The translations under genes were made by a program, and so were the position numbers. From assembly GCA_013399855.1 (NCBI GenBank), contig VXAY01002056.1:2708414-2772413 (forward strand): a stretch of DNA of 64,000 nt. Direction: 5' to 3'. The number at the start of each line of letters is the position of its first letter. Within the stretch, counting starts at the first letter, position 1. The notes under the pieces are model-generated. The model did no database searches and was not told where the DNA came from. It worked only from the letters and a program-made list of their open reading frames with translations. This DNA is from Oxyruncus cristatus. Lineage: Eukaryota; Chordata; Aves; Passeriformes; Cotingidae. Shown piece after piece: positions 27,046 to 39,200 of the stretch.

Positions 27046-30000
27046 AAGTGGTTGGCTGTCAGTGGTATAGACAAGATACATGTCTTTGTTTTAGCTCTGG
27101 TATCTTGTCCTGTACTTTGGTTATCTTGCATTTTTGGGCTTTAAGACCAACTTGCAAAATACATTTCTGAGGCACTTTCACTCCCTTGTGTGTGAGCCAG
27201 GATTTCCAGCTCACAAACTCATCCAGGGCAAGAGGCCTGATGCTCCTTAGTCAGCATGAACCAAAGTAAAACCTGCAGTCAAGTGTGTCTGTTGCACTGG
27301 CCCACAACTCTCTGTAGGAATGAATTGCCATCTGTAAAATGTTGGTTGGACTTACCTCCTCCCAGTTCCACCTTCTGAGACATGCCAGTTCTCAAAAGCT
27401 CCTCCCTACTCTCCCCTGAGCCACTTTGTGACTCCCAGGAGGAAGGGCAGGGCCGTCACTGGATCCATTGCCATCAGATGGATGTTTGCATGCCACCAGT
27501 GCCTCTCAGATCTCACACATCCCCAGGGACCCCGCTGAGCAAGGCCCTTTTTTTACCATAGCTTTGCACAGTCCTAACCCAATGAACCACAGCCTGCTGG
27601 TCTGGGGACACTCCAGAAAAACCAATTGCTAAGTCACATGTAGAATTTATAAGGAAAAAATACCAGTTCACTCACACAAGTACTGGAATTTATATTCAAA
27701 GCATGGCCCCTTGCTGGTGTGAATCTGTGTAGCTCTCGAGTCTGCTGCAGAGACAGCTGGTGATCTTTCCTGAGGATCCATCCCTCTAACAGGTTATTTG
27801 CTGACTGCTCATTCATATCTATTTGAAATGCTGTGCGTAGTGTTATGTGTGAAGGATTTTTACTACAGTTGCACTCAGAATTAATCTTCCTAGAGTCAGT
27901 TTAAGTTTAGATCAGGTTGCCAACATTTTTATTTTGCTCAGACTTTTTAAGGAGTAAGGTGCTGCACAACAGGAGCTAAAGTACCAAAAGTAACTCAGCC
28001 AAGTTAAAATGAATTTGCAATCTTGAGATTAATAATTGCAAAAGCAGTGAAATAATGACTAGTGACTTTATGGCTCTCCAGTGTAAACAGATTACGAGAT
28101 TGATGCTGTGCCTGTGTGTTGCCTTTGTTGCCTTCCTTGTTTTTAAGGACTGTTAATTTTAATATCATCAGTTAGGGAGTCTTGAGGTCTACGTTCTATA
28201 ATTCATCTAGAAAGTTCCTGGACATGAAACATACATCAGTCAGCTGCAGCTGTGAAACGTGCAGCTTCCAAAATAATAGTCAAAAGGGTCAGATCCTCAC
28301 CTGGGGCATCTTTGCTGCTACCAGTACTCATATTAATTAGTGTCATATTCAGGTGCCCCTTAGTTAAGTCCTGTTTGGGTGATGATAACAGCAAGAACCC
28401 ATTGGTGCACTAAAGGTGCCTCAGAAGACATGGAGTTGAAATGCAAGGATCAAGACTAGAAGTTCTGGAGGTGTTTTTCTTGGTATGGAATTTAAAAATC
28501 TTGGTATATGTTAGCCTGAATTTTATGCCTGGCATATGTAATCCAACGCATTATGTTGTATATTTTTTCTAAACACTCCAAGCCTATTTATATGCTATAA
28601 AACATAATTGTGTTCTGGGAGAGCTCAGAGACAGGACTGCAAGAGCTGTGCCTGTTTATGCCAGGACTACATTTACCTTTTTGTTCTGATGCAGCTGTTG
28701 AAAGAGGTCCACTGCAACTCTCGGGGAAGCTGTGCTGAGAAACAGTGCGTGTCTCGCATCTCACATCTCACATCAGGGGTGTTCCGGCCCCCCTCAGTGG
28801 GGCCAGTACCAAAGGCAAAGCTCAGAACAGACATCTCCTTCAAGTGCCCTGACCCAGTTCATTTGGGACAAGATGCTTGAAGTGACTGTAAAGGGAGGAG
28901 AATGTTCTCCACTTACATTCCAATTGGTGAAGCACAGACTTTGTTCACTGCTTTCGTGGTGCGCTCCAATGCTGGTACTCTTCAGAAGCTGAATGTATGA
29001 AAGTGGGAAACTTTGGAAGTATACAATAATGACAATTTCCTGGTAATTTGCAATAGCTGGTTAATGTATGGAGAGACCGAGAACAAAGAAATGGAATATG
29101 GATTTATCTGTATCAAATACATTTATAGATATAAATGTATATAGAGATTTATTTCCTAGTCTCATGAGAATATTTGCTACATTCTCTTTGACTTAGTTGC
29201 AAGGAAGTCAATGTATTGCTTTTGTGCTAGAAAGTTAAAACCATAACTTCCTAGCAAATAGAAATTATTGGCTTTTCAACATGGTTCAAAGCTAACCTGG
29301 GACTGTACAATACATGCACACAGCTTTAAAAAGCTTCACTTGATCATGATAGGCATGATTTCCTATTTAAGTGGTGGGATACTCTCTGACCCATCCCCTT
29401 ATAACAAGCCAAGATAAAAGAAACAATTTTTTCCATTCTAAGCAGTTATTAGGCATTACACAACTATTTCCTTTATATTTTCTGGTTTGCCAGAACCTCA
29501 TGCAAGTTAAGTACGCTAAGTGTGGCTAGTCTACTCCTTTCCAATAAGCGTTTTCATACATTTATATGTGCTGGGTGTGTCAATAAGCTCTAGCTGAGAT
29601 TTGTATTTCATTCTGAAATATCTGTGACAAATGTAAATATAGAGTTACATCCTACTAGAATTTCTAGTTTCTTTACTAGAGTACATAGTTAATCCCAGCT
29701 CTTGTAATATACAGTGGAATTCTCTCTTTGGGGACTGACAAAATCAGTCCAACTGCAATCCTAAGAGCTAGATGTAATTCCCATAATGTCTAGGTTATCT
29801 GATTGAAAATGAATTTGTATTACAAACTTCCTTGTGTACAACACCAGGCTGTGATTCAGCAAGCACTTAAGCACAAGCTTAACTTAAAATTCTTTTGATT
29901 TTAATAAGATGTGTTTGTGTGGTGGACCTGGGGGGCATTGGTTTTTAGATTCCATGGAAGTCAGTGCCTGTGTTCTCTCTAGGCATTTCCTATAAACTGG

Positions 30001-30439
30001 GATTCAGGTGGTTGGGATTGTCAGATGCACTTTCTGTGTCCAGCTGCTTATCTGTGTGTGCCTCCATCCCTCTGCAATCCCTCCCGTAAGTTCTGCTCAA
30101 ACTATTTTGCAGTATTGCTCAGAAGTTGTAGCCTATACAGCTAACCATAACAGTGTTTACAACCTTTCTTTGTGACTTTTAAAAATGTTTTTTAAATGCT
30201 TTGATTTAAAGAAAAATAAGCCCTTTATTTCTGTAGACTAACCAGCCTTCAAATCTGAGGAGGAAATAATACATTTTTCATTTCCATGGAGAATAGGGCA
30301 AGAAATATTATATTCAGCCTTAATTATAGAGAATACTGAAGTTTGATAAGTTGGAAAAACCTCCAAACAGAGAGGACAGTGAAGCAATTCATGAGATTGC
30401 TGAGAGTCATGGAGCTTAAGTTTGGGAAAATGTGTGTTA
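27046..30439. other. Non-coding stretch
   Basis: A somewhat GC-richer patch lies at 27360-27560. There is a small AT hairpin at 29117-29140. Nothing gene-like was recognised. Confidence 0.6.
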
Positions 30440-30535
30440 AGGGTGATGTAACAACATTAATCCTGCCTTGGGATAGACGATGATCTAGATAACCTCTGTA
30501 GATGCCTTTTAGCTCTGTGATTTGCTGTTCTGCCC
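30440..30535 (+). mobile_element. Old degraded CR1/L3-like LINE tail
   Basis: GGGATAGACGATGATCTAGA, then TAACCTCTGTAGATGCCTTT and TAGCTCTGTGATTTG follow the pattern of a CR1/L3 3' end (gga-tagatgatct-agaggtc-cttccagctctgtgatt). It is strongly diverged and has no intact terminal repeat. Confidence 0.45.
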
Positions 30536-31186
30536 TGTGCAAGTATAAGCTTTTTTTGTAGTGTAAATTATTGACTGACTTCTTTGCCCTGTGCAGAATG
30601 ATCTCTCGTCTCTGGCTACATTTTGTTCTGGCTTACCTGTTTCTGTGTTTGCTGTTCTGCTGCTCTCCCAGGGCATGCAGTGGAACCAGCTTTTTCCACC
30701 TTTGGTTTTTATTTGTGATACATCATAGCCCAGGTTATTTATGTCTGTCCGGGACTGTTACACACGTGGTAACCCGAATGCTGCTTTTCCTGTTGCACGT
30801 CTCCTTTGAAAAGAGGCAGCTCTGTATTTGGAAATTGGGTGCTGGAGACAGCTGCCTGAATATTGGTCAAGGGTCTGACTTTAGGCACAAGACTTAATCA
30901 GGCTGATCTTGCCCTTTCACCCTGTTTTGCTCTGTACTTAATGCCGTTCTTGCTCAGATCAAAGTCCTGCAGCAGTTGTAACCCATTTCTACTGCACTAA
31001 TGCAGTACTGCCACCTCCAGGGGATTAAAAATTACTATTCCAGACAAAAAAAAAAACGCTTGAGAATTTTGGTTTGTTTGTTTTTTTACGTCATGGCACA
31101 TTTTGATTCTTTCTGTTGATATTCTAGTTTTTGAACATTCAGGATTCAAGCTTTCTTCTGCAACTGCAAGATGCAGAATCAACCTT

Positions 31187-31262
31187 TTTTTGCTAGGAAA
31201 AACCATGTTTTTCCTAGCAAAAATCACATGACTGCATGGAAAAACCATGCAGTCATGTGATT
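31187..31262. repeat. Two abutting perfect hairpins (inverted repeats)
   Basis: Hairpin one has 16-bp perfect arms at 31187-31202 (TTTTTGCTAGGAAAAA) and 31208-31223 around the 5-nt loop CCATG. Hairpin two has 18-bp perfect arms at 31222-31239 and 31245-31262 around the loop AAAAA, and shares 2 nt with the first. The 12-mer GGAAAAACCATG occurs at both centres (31196-31207 and 31238-31249). Perfect pairing implies a recent origin or selection on structure. Confidence 0.97.
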
Positions 31263-34200
31263 CCATGAACTGGAACCCAGTGAGCTTCTCAACCTGGTGA
31301 CATTGATTCTTAAAAGTTTCTGGGGAGTACATAAAGCCAAAGTACTGTGACAAAGAAAATTGTATCCAAAATTATTTGATTTAGAGACCTTGTCAAAGCA
31401 GCATTTGGATCTCTCCCAGAACACTATGCTCTGAATTACTTAAAAGAATGAATTTCAGTACATAAAAGAGCAGAGTTCCTATGTCACAGACATATATTCA
31501 CCCTGAAGAAAAAAAATGAAAAGAATGTATTTGTGAGATATCGTTGCTTCTGTAACATTCGGAGGAGTCACTGCTATTTTTAACTAGACCATGCTCCCAG
31601 TTTTTCTTCATCAGCCCATCTTAAAGGCTTCCAGCTACTGTGTTCTGAGGCCATTTCTTGAGAGCTAATTATTTGGCTTTTAATGTTTCTTCATTCCAGT
31701 ATGACCTAGACCTTGTCTCCTTCTTAAATTTACATTTTTTATGCAGCATTTGATCCAGTTTTTAAATTTTCCACATAGAAACAATTGCTTTTTATTAGAA
31801 AGTGATTTTTATTGTTTTAAGGAGAAAAATGCTTCGTTCAAAATTACATTTGGTGACATGATGGGCTTTTATAAATCAAGGATGTTAACGAATGTCTTAG
31901 TTCTCTTTTTTAAACATTATTTTTCACGTGCACTGATTTCCTATAGTGTGTGGGTATCCTATGGAAGCTCAAGGGGCAGATCCTCCCAGATCTCACTCCA
32001 CTGCCAGCAGCTCTGCTCTGTTCTGAGGTACCCAGTTCTGTGAGCTTTTCTGTCTCCTAAGATCCTGCATTTGTCCATGAATTAGAGAGGTGACAAGGAT
32101 TTCCAGCTTTTTAGGGCTGCCATCTTAGTTGTGTGATTAAGACATCATAGAGGTTCGTTATCCTCTTTTGCCCCCATTTATGTACAAAGAGCTGAACTTC
32201 TTAACACCAGGAGACAGTCACAGTGCCACCAAGCAGAGCACTCACAGTAAAAACGATATTCCAGCTTTTTTTACCTTCAAAGGTACCAGTGTCCCTAAAA
32301 ACATCAATTTTTCTGCACCTACGTGTTTTCTTTTTTCTGCTCTCCAGCTGGGTAGGTGAGTGGGGAACCTTGAGGTGTTTGTGCAACTAGGAATTGACTG
32401 CTGAAAATGTCACCAGGACACTGCTTTTGCTGTGTTCAGGGAAAGAGAAGTTGCTGCTGAAAGTAGTTTTAGAACAAGAATTATCTTATCAAGGATTGCA
32501 TCAGAAATGTCCTGAACCTGTAAATAGAAGCTTCATGATTTTTTGTGATCCTTTGGCTATATCAGCATGATTACTTTGTTTATGGCCTTTTTTTTACATA
32601 TGAAGGAAGCTTAGGATCACTGTTCATGGTTTTCATTTTTAAGTTCAATACTTTCATTTATCTTGCAGTCTGGAGTCTTTCTTGCCTGAGTAGACAGGTT
32701 TCTTTATCCTCACCTTTAAATGACATGACGTCATCTCCTTGCAAGTTATTCAGTGTGTTCATGTAGCCAGAAACATAGATTTTTTTGTTTAAACTCTTCT
32801 GCCATGGTGAAGAATTTTTAAGTACACATTCCTAGTGTATGACCTCTTTGGCTGTATGGTGATTATTAATATTACAGAAGCAGCTAAGAGGAAATTACAT
32901 CAGTAGATAAGTTGAACTGTGCAATAGCAGAAGCTTTATTCACACTGAATACACTATTCATTTGCACAGAAAGATCATTTCTCAATTCAAAGAGGGATAT
33001 TCTAATTTAAGGTCTAACTTCAGCCATATGTCAAAATCTCTACAGAAACAAAGCTTACCACTGTGCAGTGATCCTGTAAGAAACACATTCCCCTTTGTGG
33101 ATGGGTACATGGTAGGTGCATCAAATCCTTGGTGCTCTTGTTTTTCCTGACATATTTCTTTCTATATCAGAACATATTTCAGTTTAGTCCATTTGCTAAT
33201 TTAATGTAATGTGACCTGAAATAGGTCTAAAATAGAGAAAATACAATAGTTAGTTGTCTTCAGGTTAACTCCCCCCTAAACCTAGGCTGGGTTTTTATCA
33301 TGCATTTAATCTTATTAGAAGGTGCTTTTCCATTACACTGAGAAAGTAAAATTTCAAAACACGCTTCTCTGAAACAAAATCATATGTAGAAATTTAATTG
33401 AGCATGGGTGATAATGACAGAGATCCCAGGCAAAGAAAGTTAAAAGGAGTTCTCTGCTCAGATGAACAGGAAAAAGCAGGAAACAGTGGCGTGACTCTCC
33501 CAATCAATCTTAGTGGAATGTCATTGCAGAGATAACTGGAAAACGTTCCGTATTTTGTGCAATACCTTCTAGTCTGGGGCCTCAGACCACTGAAAGGTGG
33601 GAGGGAAATCCTGTAGAAATTACTGTGCTTTTTGCCAGACGCTATCAAGAAAAGATAGTAACCCCCACCCACAGATTGCTCAGCACAGCCACCCACCCTT
33701 CCTATGCTGTCCTCGCTTCTGTGCTTGCACACAATAGGATTCCGTGGTTTCATTTGTATTTAAAACCACAGGCTGTCTGCCTTTGGTCACCGTCTTCACC
33801 TCTATTAATATAAATCAGAACTTAACAATGGAAGGCCCTAAATAAGTGTGCAGTGTGGATGACAAGCTTTTATAGTCATGTATCTCCACTCGGGTCGTGT
33901 CACACCGCCGTCATCGCTGTTCCTGCAGGTCAGAGCAAGGTCTTTTTCCTGGCCATGTATTAACCATAAGCCTTAGTGGAATGAAACACTGGAAAGGGAG
34001 TGTAGCAAAACAATGCTTTCATCCTGAAGCAATGTGGGGTTTGCAGAAAACCTGTCTTCTGACACGACTGACTTCCTGACATTGTTGATACACCCAGGTG
34101 AATATCTGATGGTTTTTATCTTAATTCTCTGATAAACACTTTGGAGTTCCTCCAGATTGATTCGCTTATTCTTGGAAGTTTTTGCTAGCAATGTATATAC

Positions 34201-35664
34201 TTTTAATTTTGCCACGTTAGCAAAAGTAGAAGAGGATTCAGAATGATTAGTTTGAGAGGGTAGTTTGTTTTCTAAGCCCTTAATTCTTATATTCAAACCG
34301 AGGAGTCAGGGAAGAATGACAGAACTGGTGCAAACTCACAATCTGCTGAAATGACACATTAATTGAAACCAGGAAGATTCTGATGTAGGTAGAGTGAGGA
34401 ATGAGGAGTGGATTTGTTTTGTTTGTAGGCCTGCTGGGTTTTGTTGGCATTTGTTGCTCTTTGGGTATGTGTTTTTATTTATTTATTTTTGCCTAGCCGT
34501 TTGTTAGCCTGCAGCTACTTGCCAGTATTTAGGAAGAACAAAGTCTGCTCAAATCACTGGTTATATTGCAGACAGATTTGGCTTATGTTTGCCTTGTCAT
34601 ATGACTGCAGTGTTGACATGGTTATTGGTGTGTCTTCCTCCCCAGAATTACACAGTACATTTTTTGTGTCCAAGGAGAGGAGAATTTGGCAAGGAGTCTA
34701 AGAAGCATCTGCCTCTTTCCTGTTGTTCTCTCTCTCTGTTACTGAGAGTAGGGCAGTCTCATGGACAGCTCTAAATTTAGCTGCTAATTTTCATCTTAGG
34801 AGTCTCTTCTGCTTAGATTTTGGCTGGGAGGGATACCTAGGTGAGATGAAAGTTCTGGGTTTGTACCTACTGAGTTGCACCCGCCCTGGGGAATATGCCC
34901 CTGTACTTTTTGTAAGGTCCCCAGATTTTCCCAGATCATAAAACCCCAGCGAGGTCCTTGTCTGACTCGTTTGTCAACAGTTGAAAAACTAACTTGTTTA
35001 GAATAGGACTTAATTCTTTACAGCCCTTTGAAAGGGATAGAGCAAAAGGCAGTATAAAGGACCTGAAAAATTATGTGCCATGATGGTCTCTTTACATGTA
35101 GATGAGTAGGGAAGAGAGTTTTTCCAGGGAATACTAATTTTTCTTTATACAGTTGATTGGAATGCAGTAATGAAGCTCCATATTTTCAGTCACTTGTCAA
35201 ATATTACTTCTTGCAGTTAAGAGACTTCTGAACTGGACAGAAATGGGCAGAATGGCATTCTGTTGGAGCAAAAATATCTTCCCTTACATTTGATTTCTGC
35301 CTGATATAACTGGGATTTGAGTCCTTGTATACCTAGCTGAGAGGTTAATTTTTTTGCATCATATTTGACATTTGCCCGTAGCTGGAAAGTATGAGAGCAG
35401 ATTCCACAAAGCAAACACTGAAATCCCAAAAAGAGATGTCATACCTATTGTACGGTTCCACCAGCAAAGTGGTGAACTTCCTTCATATCAAAATATTTAA
35501 ACAAGAATATTATATGTTATATGCATGTATACGTTATATATACGTGTTAGACTGATGGTAGTATAATCAGAGTGAAGTGGCACCTGTATTACTGATATTG
35601 CCCTCCATACATTCACTGAAGTTTATCCTTTCTACTCAAATCAATTTTTTCGTGAGGTAATACT

Positions 35665-35716
35665 GAGAACATTTACAAAATATGTAGAATGAGAACATTT
35701 ACAAAATATGTAGAAT
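35665..35716. repeat. Perfect 26-bp tandem duplication (2 copies)
   Basis: The 26-bp unit starting GAGAACATTTACAAAATATG occurs at 35665-35690 and again, identically, at 35691-35716. Identity of the copies suggests a recent slippage or duplication event. Confidence 0.98.
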
Positions 35717-36235
35717 ATCAACAATATGAATTCTCAAAAACTATGTTTTCAGGTACAGACTTGGAGTCAGATGTTAAACAAAATTGGTGTAGTTCCTAGA
35801 TTTCCGGGGAGCAGCTCCAATTTGCATCAGCCAAAGATTTCTCCCCATTTCATTGAAACAGCAATTTTCATGCAAGACACACCAGACATCACAGGATTCC
35901 AGTAGTTCCGGCCCATTTGTCTGCTGCTGCTAGGAAGTTGTTTACTCTTTTGTATCACTCTCTGCTGACGTCTGCTCACTGAACAATGTCATCAAATTTC
36001 CTGTTTTTTGGCTTGTGGAAAAGTAGCTCCCCCACCTTATGTTAAAGCTTTGCTGTGTGGAGATCCGTGGAGCCGGATGCGCCCAGCAGGCAGGATGTGA
36101 GGTTAAATGCAGCATAGCTAAATAAATAAAGTAGGTGTTCGGTTGTGAACTAGAGCTGCCTACCTGCCAGGGGGGGAATAAAGCTGACAATTCAAACATT
36201 GAGCAGTGATAAAATATTTGTTTCAGGTTGTGAGG

Positions 36236-36274
36236 TTTTTTTTTTTTAAATGACTTTTGGATTTTTTTTTTTTT
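36236..36274. repeat. Two poly-T tracts
   Basis: T12 at 36236-36247 and T13 at 36262-36274 are separated by 14 nt. These are low-complexity tracts. On the minus strand they could be remnants of poly-A, but no retrogene is recognisable next to them. Confidence 0.9.
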
Positions 36275-39200
36275 CCGTGAGTGTGTTTTCTTGTAGCATT
36301 ATGTTAGTAACTTCCTGAAGCAGCCTGAAATAGTATATAGTGTGGTGCTCTGTGATGTACGAGTGAAAACACCTCTGTCCAGGTATTGCACAACACTCTG
36401 CAAGCTGTTGACTGTGCAGCTGCTGGTGCTGTAATTCTGTGGGCAGAGGAACTGTCAGCAATGTGTTCATCAATAGCTCCTCTGCGAGCTGGCGCAGCAG
36501 TCCGGTGCTGAGGTCAGAGGTACTGACACTCTGCCAGGGAGCTGATCCCCTTACATTTTTGGTTTGCTTGTTTTCTGGCCAGTGCCACAGGATTACTAAC
36601 TTCCACTTGGACAAGAAGAGTGATGAGCAGAGCAGACCTTAGTTCAACAGTTCTTCCAGGCAAAGCTTGGGGCAGCTTTTGTTGATAATAACAATATCAT
36701 CATATTAGCCTCCTGTCATCCATAGCACGAGGGAAGAATCTATTGGAAAAAAACCCCATCCAAACTTTGTAAAAATAGGGCACACTCTGTATCTTGTGGT
36801 ACCCAAACCTTGTGCTTGCCTTTCTTCTGTAGGTCTGTCATGCTCCAAATGGTTTCCCCAAGCTTAGTGCTACACTCTCTCCAAAACATATTTTTCCTTT
36901 CTCCAAGGAGCTTGTATAATTGGCAAAGAACATTTGATCACTTCATGAAAGCAGTTCTTGTAAGGAATCTCCAAGGTCCTTTATTCAATAAACCAAAACA
37001 CCGACCACCAGAAAAAAGAAAAAAAACCTCACAACTTGGAGCATTTGGAGTTGCCCTGCAGAGCACTGAAAAAGTCCAGGAGCATCTGATGACAGAACTA
37101 CAGGGTGTGCTGGAGTGGAATATAGGAACCATCCCCCCATTGCAGAGGTTGAATTTGCCGTTGTTTTTTTAAAGGCTTTTATTAAAGTACAGCCAGAACA
37201 TTTTCCCTAGTGCCTTTCTCTATTAAATTCAGTTTTGTTGCACTGTCTCAGTGATGCTTTCAGTAACTGAAAATAGTCTGTGCAAAGTACTGAGTGTAGA
37301 GCATGTGGGCTGTCACCTCATTGAAATGCTGAGTTCTTGTCATCTTTTCTGACATCTTCATTCTTGGATCTCTGCAGAAACAAGAATGCTGTTTCCCTCA
37401 GAGTATCTTGCATTATGATCAGAAAGGAATATAGCGGGTTCCCTCGCAATCCAGAGTTCCTGTTCTTGCAGCATCCTTCATGCATCCCTAATGGGGCCCA
37501 TAGTCAGGATATAGAGAAATGAACTGGATGCAGTACCCAGCCATGGGTACCTCTGTGAATCTGCTTTACATCTCCCGGTGTTTGGTTGCATTTCGAATGG
37601 ATTTGTCTCAATAAAATCATACCAATCCCTAAACATGAACATTTTCCAAGACAGGTTACTAAGCTGGGTAAGATGCAGTCAACTTGCACTTCAGTCAGTT
37701 AAACCCTTGCAATGAAAACCTTGCACTCTGCACAAGTGAAAATATAAAGTTGATCTAGTCCCTGGTGTAGACCTGCCCGTAGCACAGGACCCACATCAGT
37801 CACCTTCCGATTTGGAACAAGCACTGTCTGTGCTGAGGGAGGCTCAGGAAAGAAGCAGGAAAGGAGACGGCTGCAGACAATGAGTTCAGTGCCTAGGCAA
37901 AGGTAACGCTTCATCCAAACAATTGGCATTGGCTTCTACCTCTTTGTTTCTCCCCTGCCCTTCTTCCTCTCTGTGCATTCCCTGTTCCCTCCTCTACATA
38001 TTTTCTGAAGTTCATCCTGTATCTTTGTGCCTTCCCATCAGATAACAGTGGTGGTGTTAGATTCTTTTGACCTCTGCCCTCCCCCCCCAATACACTTTGC
38101 AGAATTGTCCTCTTAAATTTCTCCGGTGCTCTTTTTCATTCCCCTTCAAAGCTTCTGCCGAAGTTTGAACCTCTAATGGTGTTACAGCCAACAAAAATAA
38201 CCTTCAGGGTTACATTTCCTCCATGGCAAGGCTGGATTTAACTCACAATTGCTTGGGGGGACTGTAAGGCTGGATAGACATCTGCATCATGGGGGAGAGG
38301 GCAGCAAGGAAGCAGCTCTGCCACCCAACCTGCTCCTGCAGAGCTCTGCACAGCAGAGCTCCCCAGCAGCCCTAATACAGTGTATTCCTTATCCTCCAGT
38401 GGAAGAGGAGAGCTCAATAAATTGTGTCTCCAGGGCATCTTAGTACCAACCTCCTTTCTGGGGCCCTTGACAGGGACTGAGCCAAAGGGCTTAAAATCTG
38501 AGCCGTCTGCCTCCTGCTCCTGGTTAAATTTATTCATAACTTGCCCTGATGGAGATTTAGAAGTACAGGTGTAAGCTAAAACTCCTGAAAAGATATCATT
38601 CATTTTATTTCTAACAAATAAATTCCAGATGTTTGCCTCTGACTCCTGGAGTGCTGATATGATCAGCTTGAGGCTCCAGTTGTTCAGTCTTGTGTTAGAT
38701 GACAGAACAGAGAGGGAAATGAATGCTCACCATTGCCAGTGGCTCGCAGTCAAAGGGGCATAAGTTTTTCCAACCAGATGAAAAAATGAGAGAATTCCAG
38801 AGGAGATTGTGAGAGCTGTATTGAGAAAACTGGCAGGCACTGCAGTGATGGTGCAGTAATAACTAGATTTAAAAGAAAATAAAAATAATCTTTTATGACA
38901 GGAATACTGCAAGTAATGGAACATTTCAGGAACAAAATATGCTATCATGTAGTGCAAAAAATAGGTCTGTACTTATCAGAAGGTGTTTCCTGCTGCAGAC
39001 TGTGAAAAGCTGCTTATGTGGGAAACACTGATTTGCATAGTGCTGCTTGCAAAGGCTCTAACTAATTTCTCAAAGTCAAACTTGGGGGAAGAAGTGTTTT
39101 TTTCTTGACTGGCAGAGCCAACAGATTATTCTCAGTCTAGAAAAAATAGCAAGGCAGTCCAGTGTTAGTCCTGGTAATTCTATATGCCCTATATGCCATG

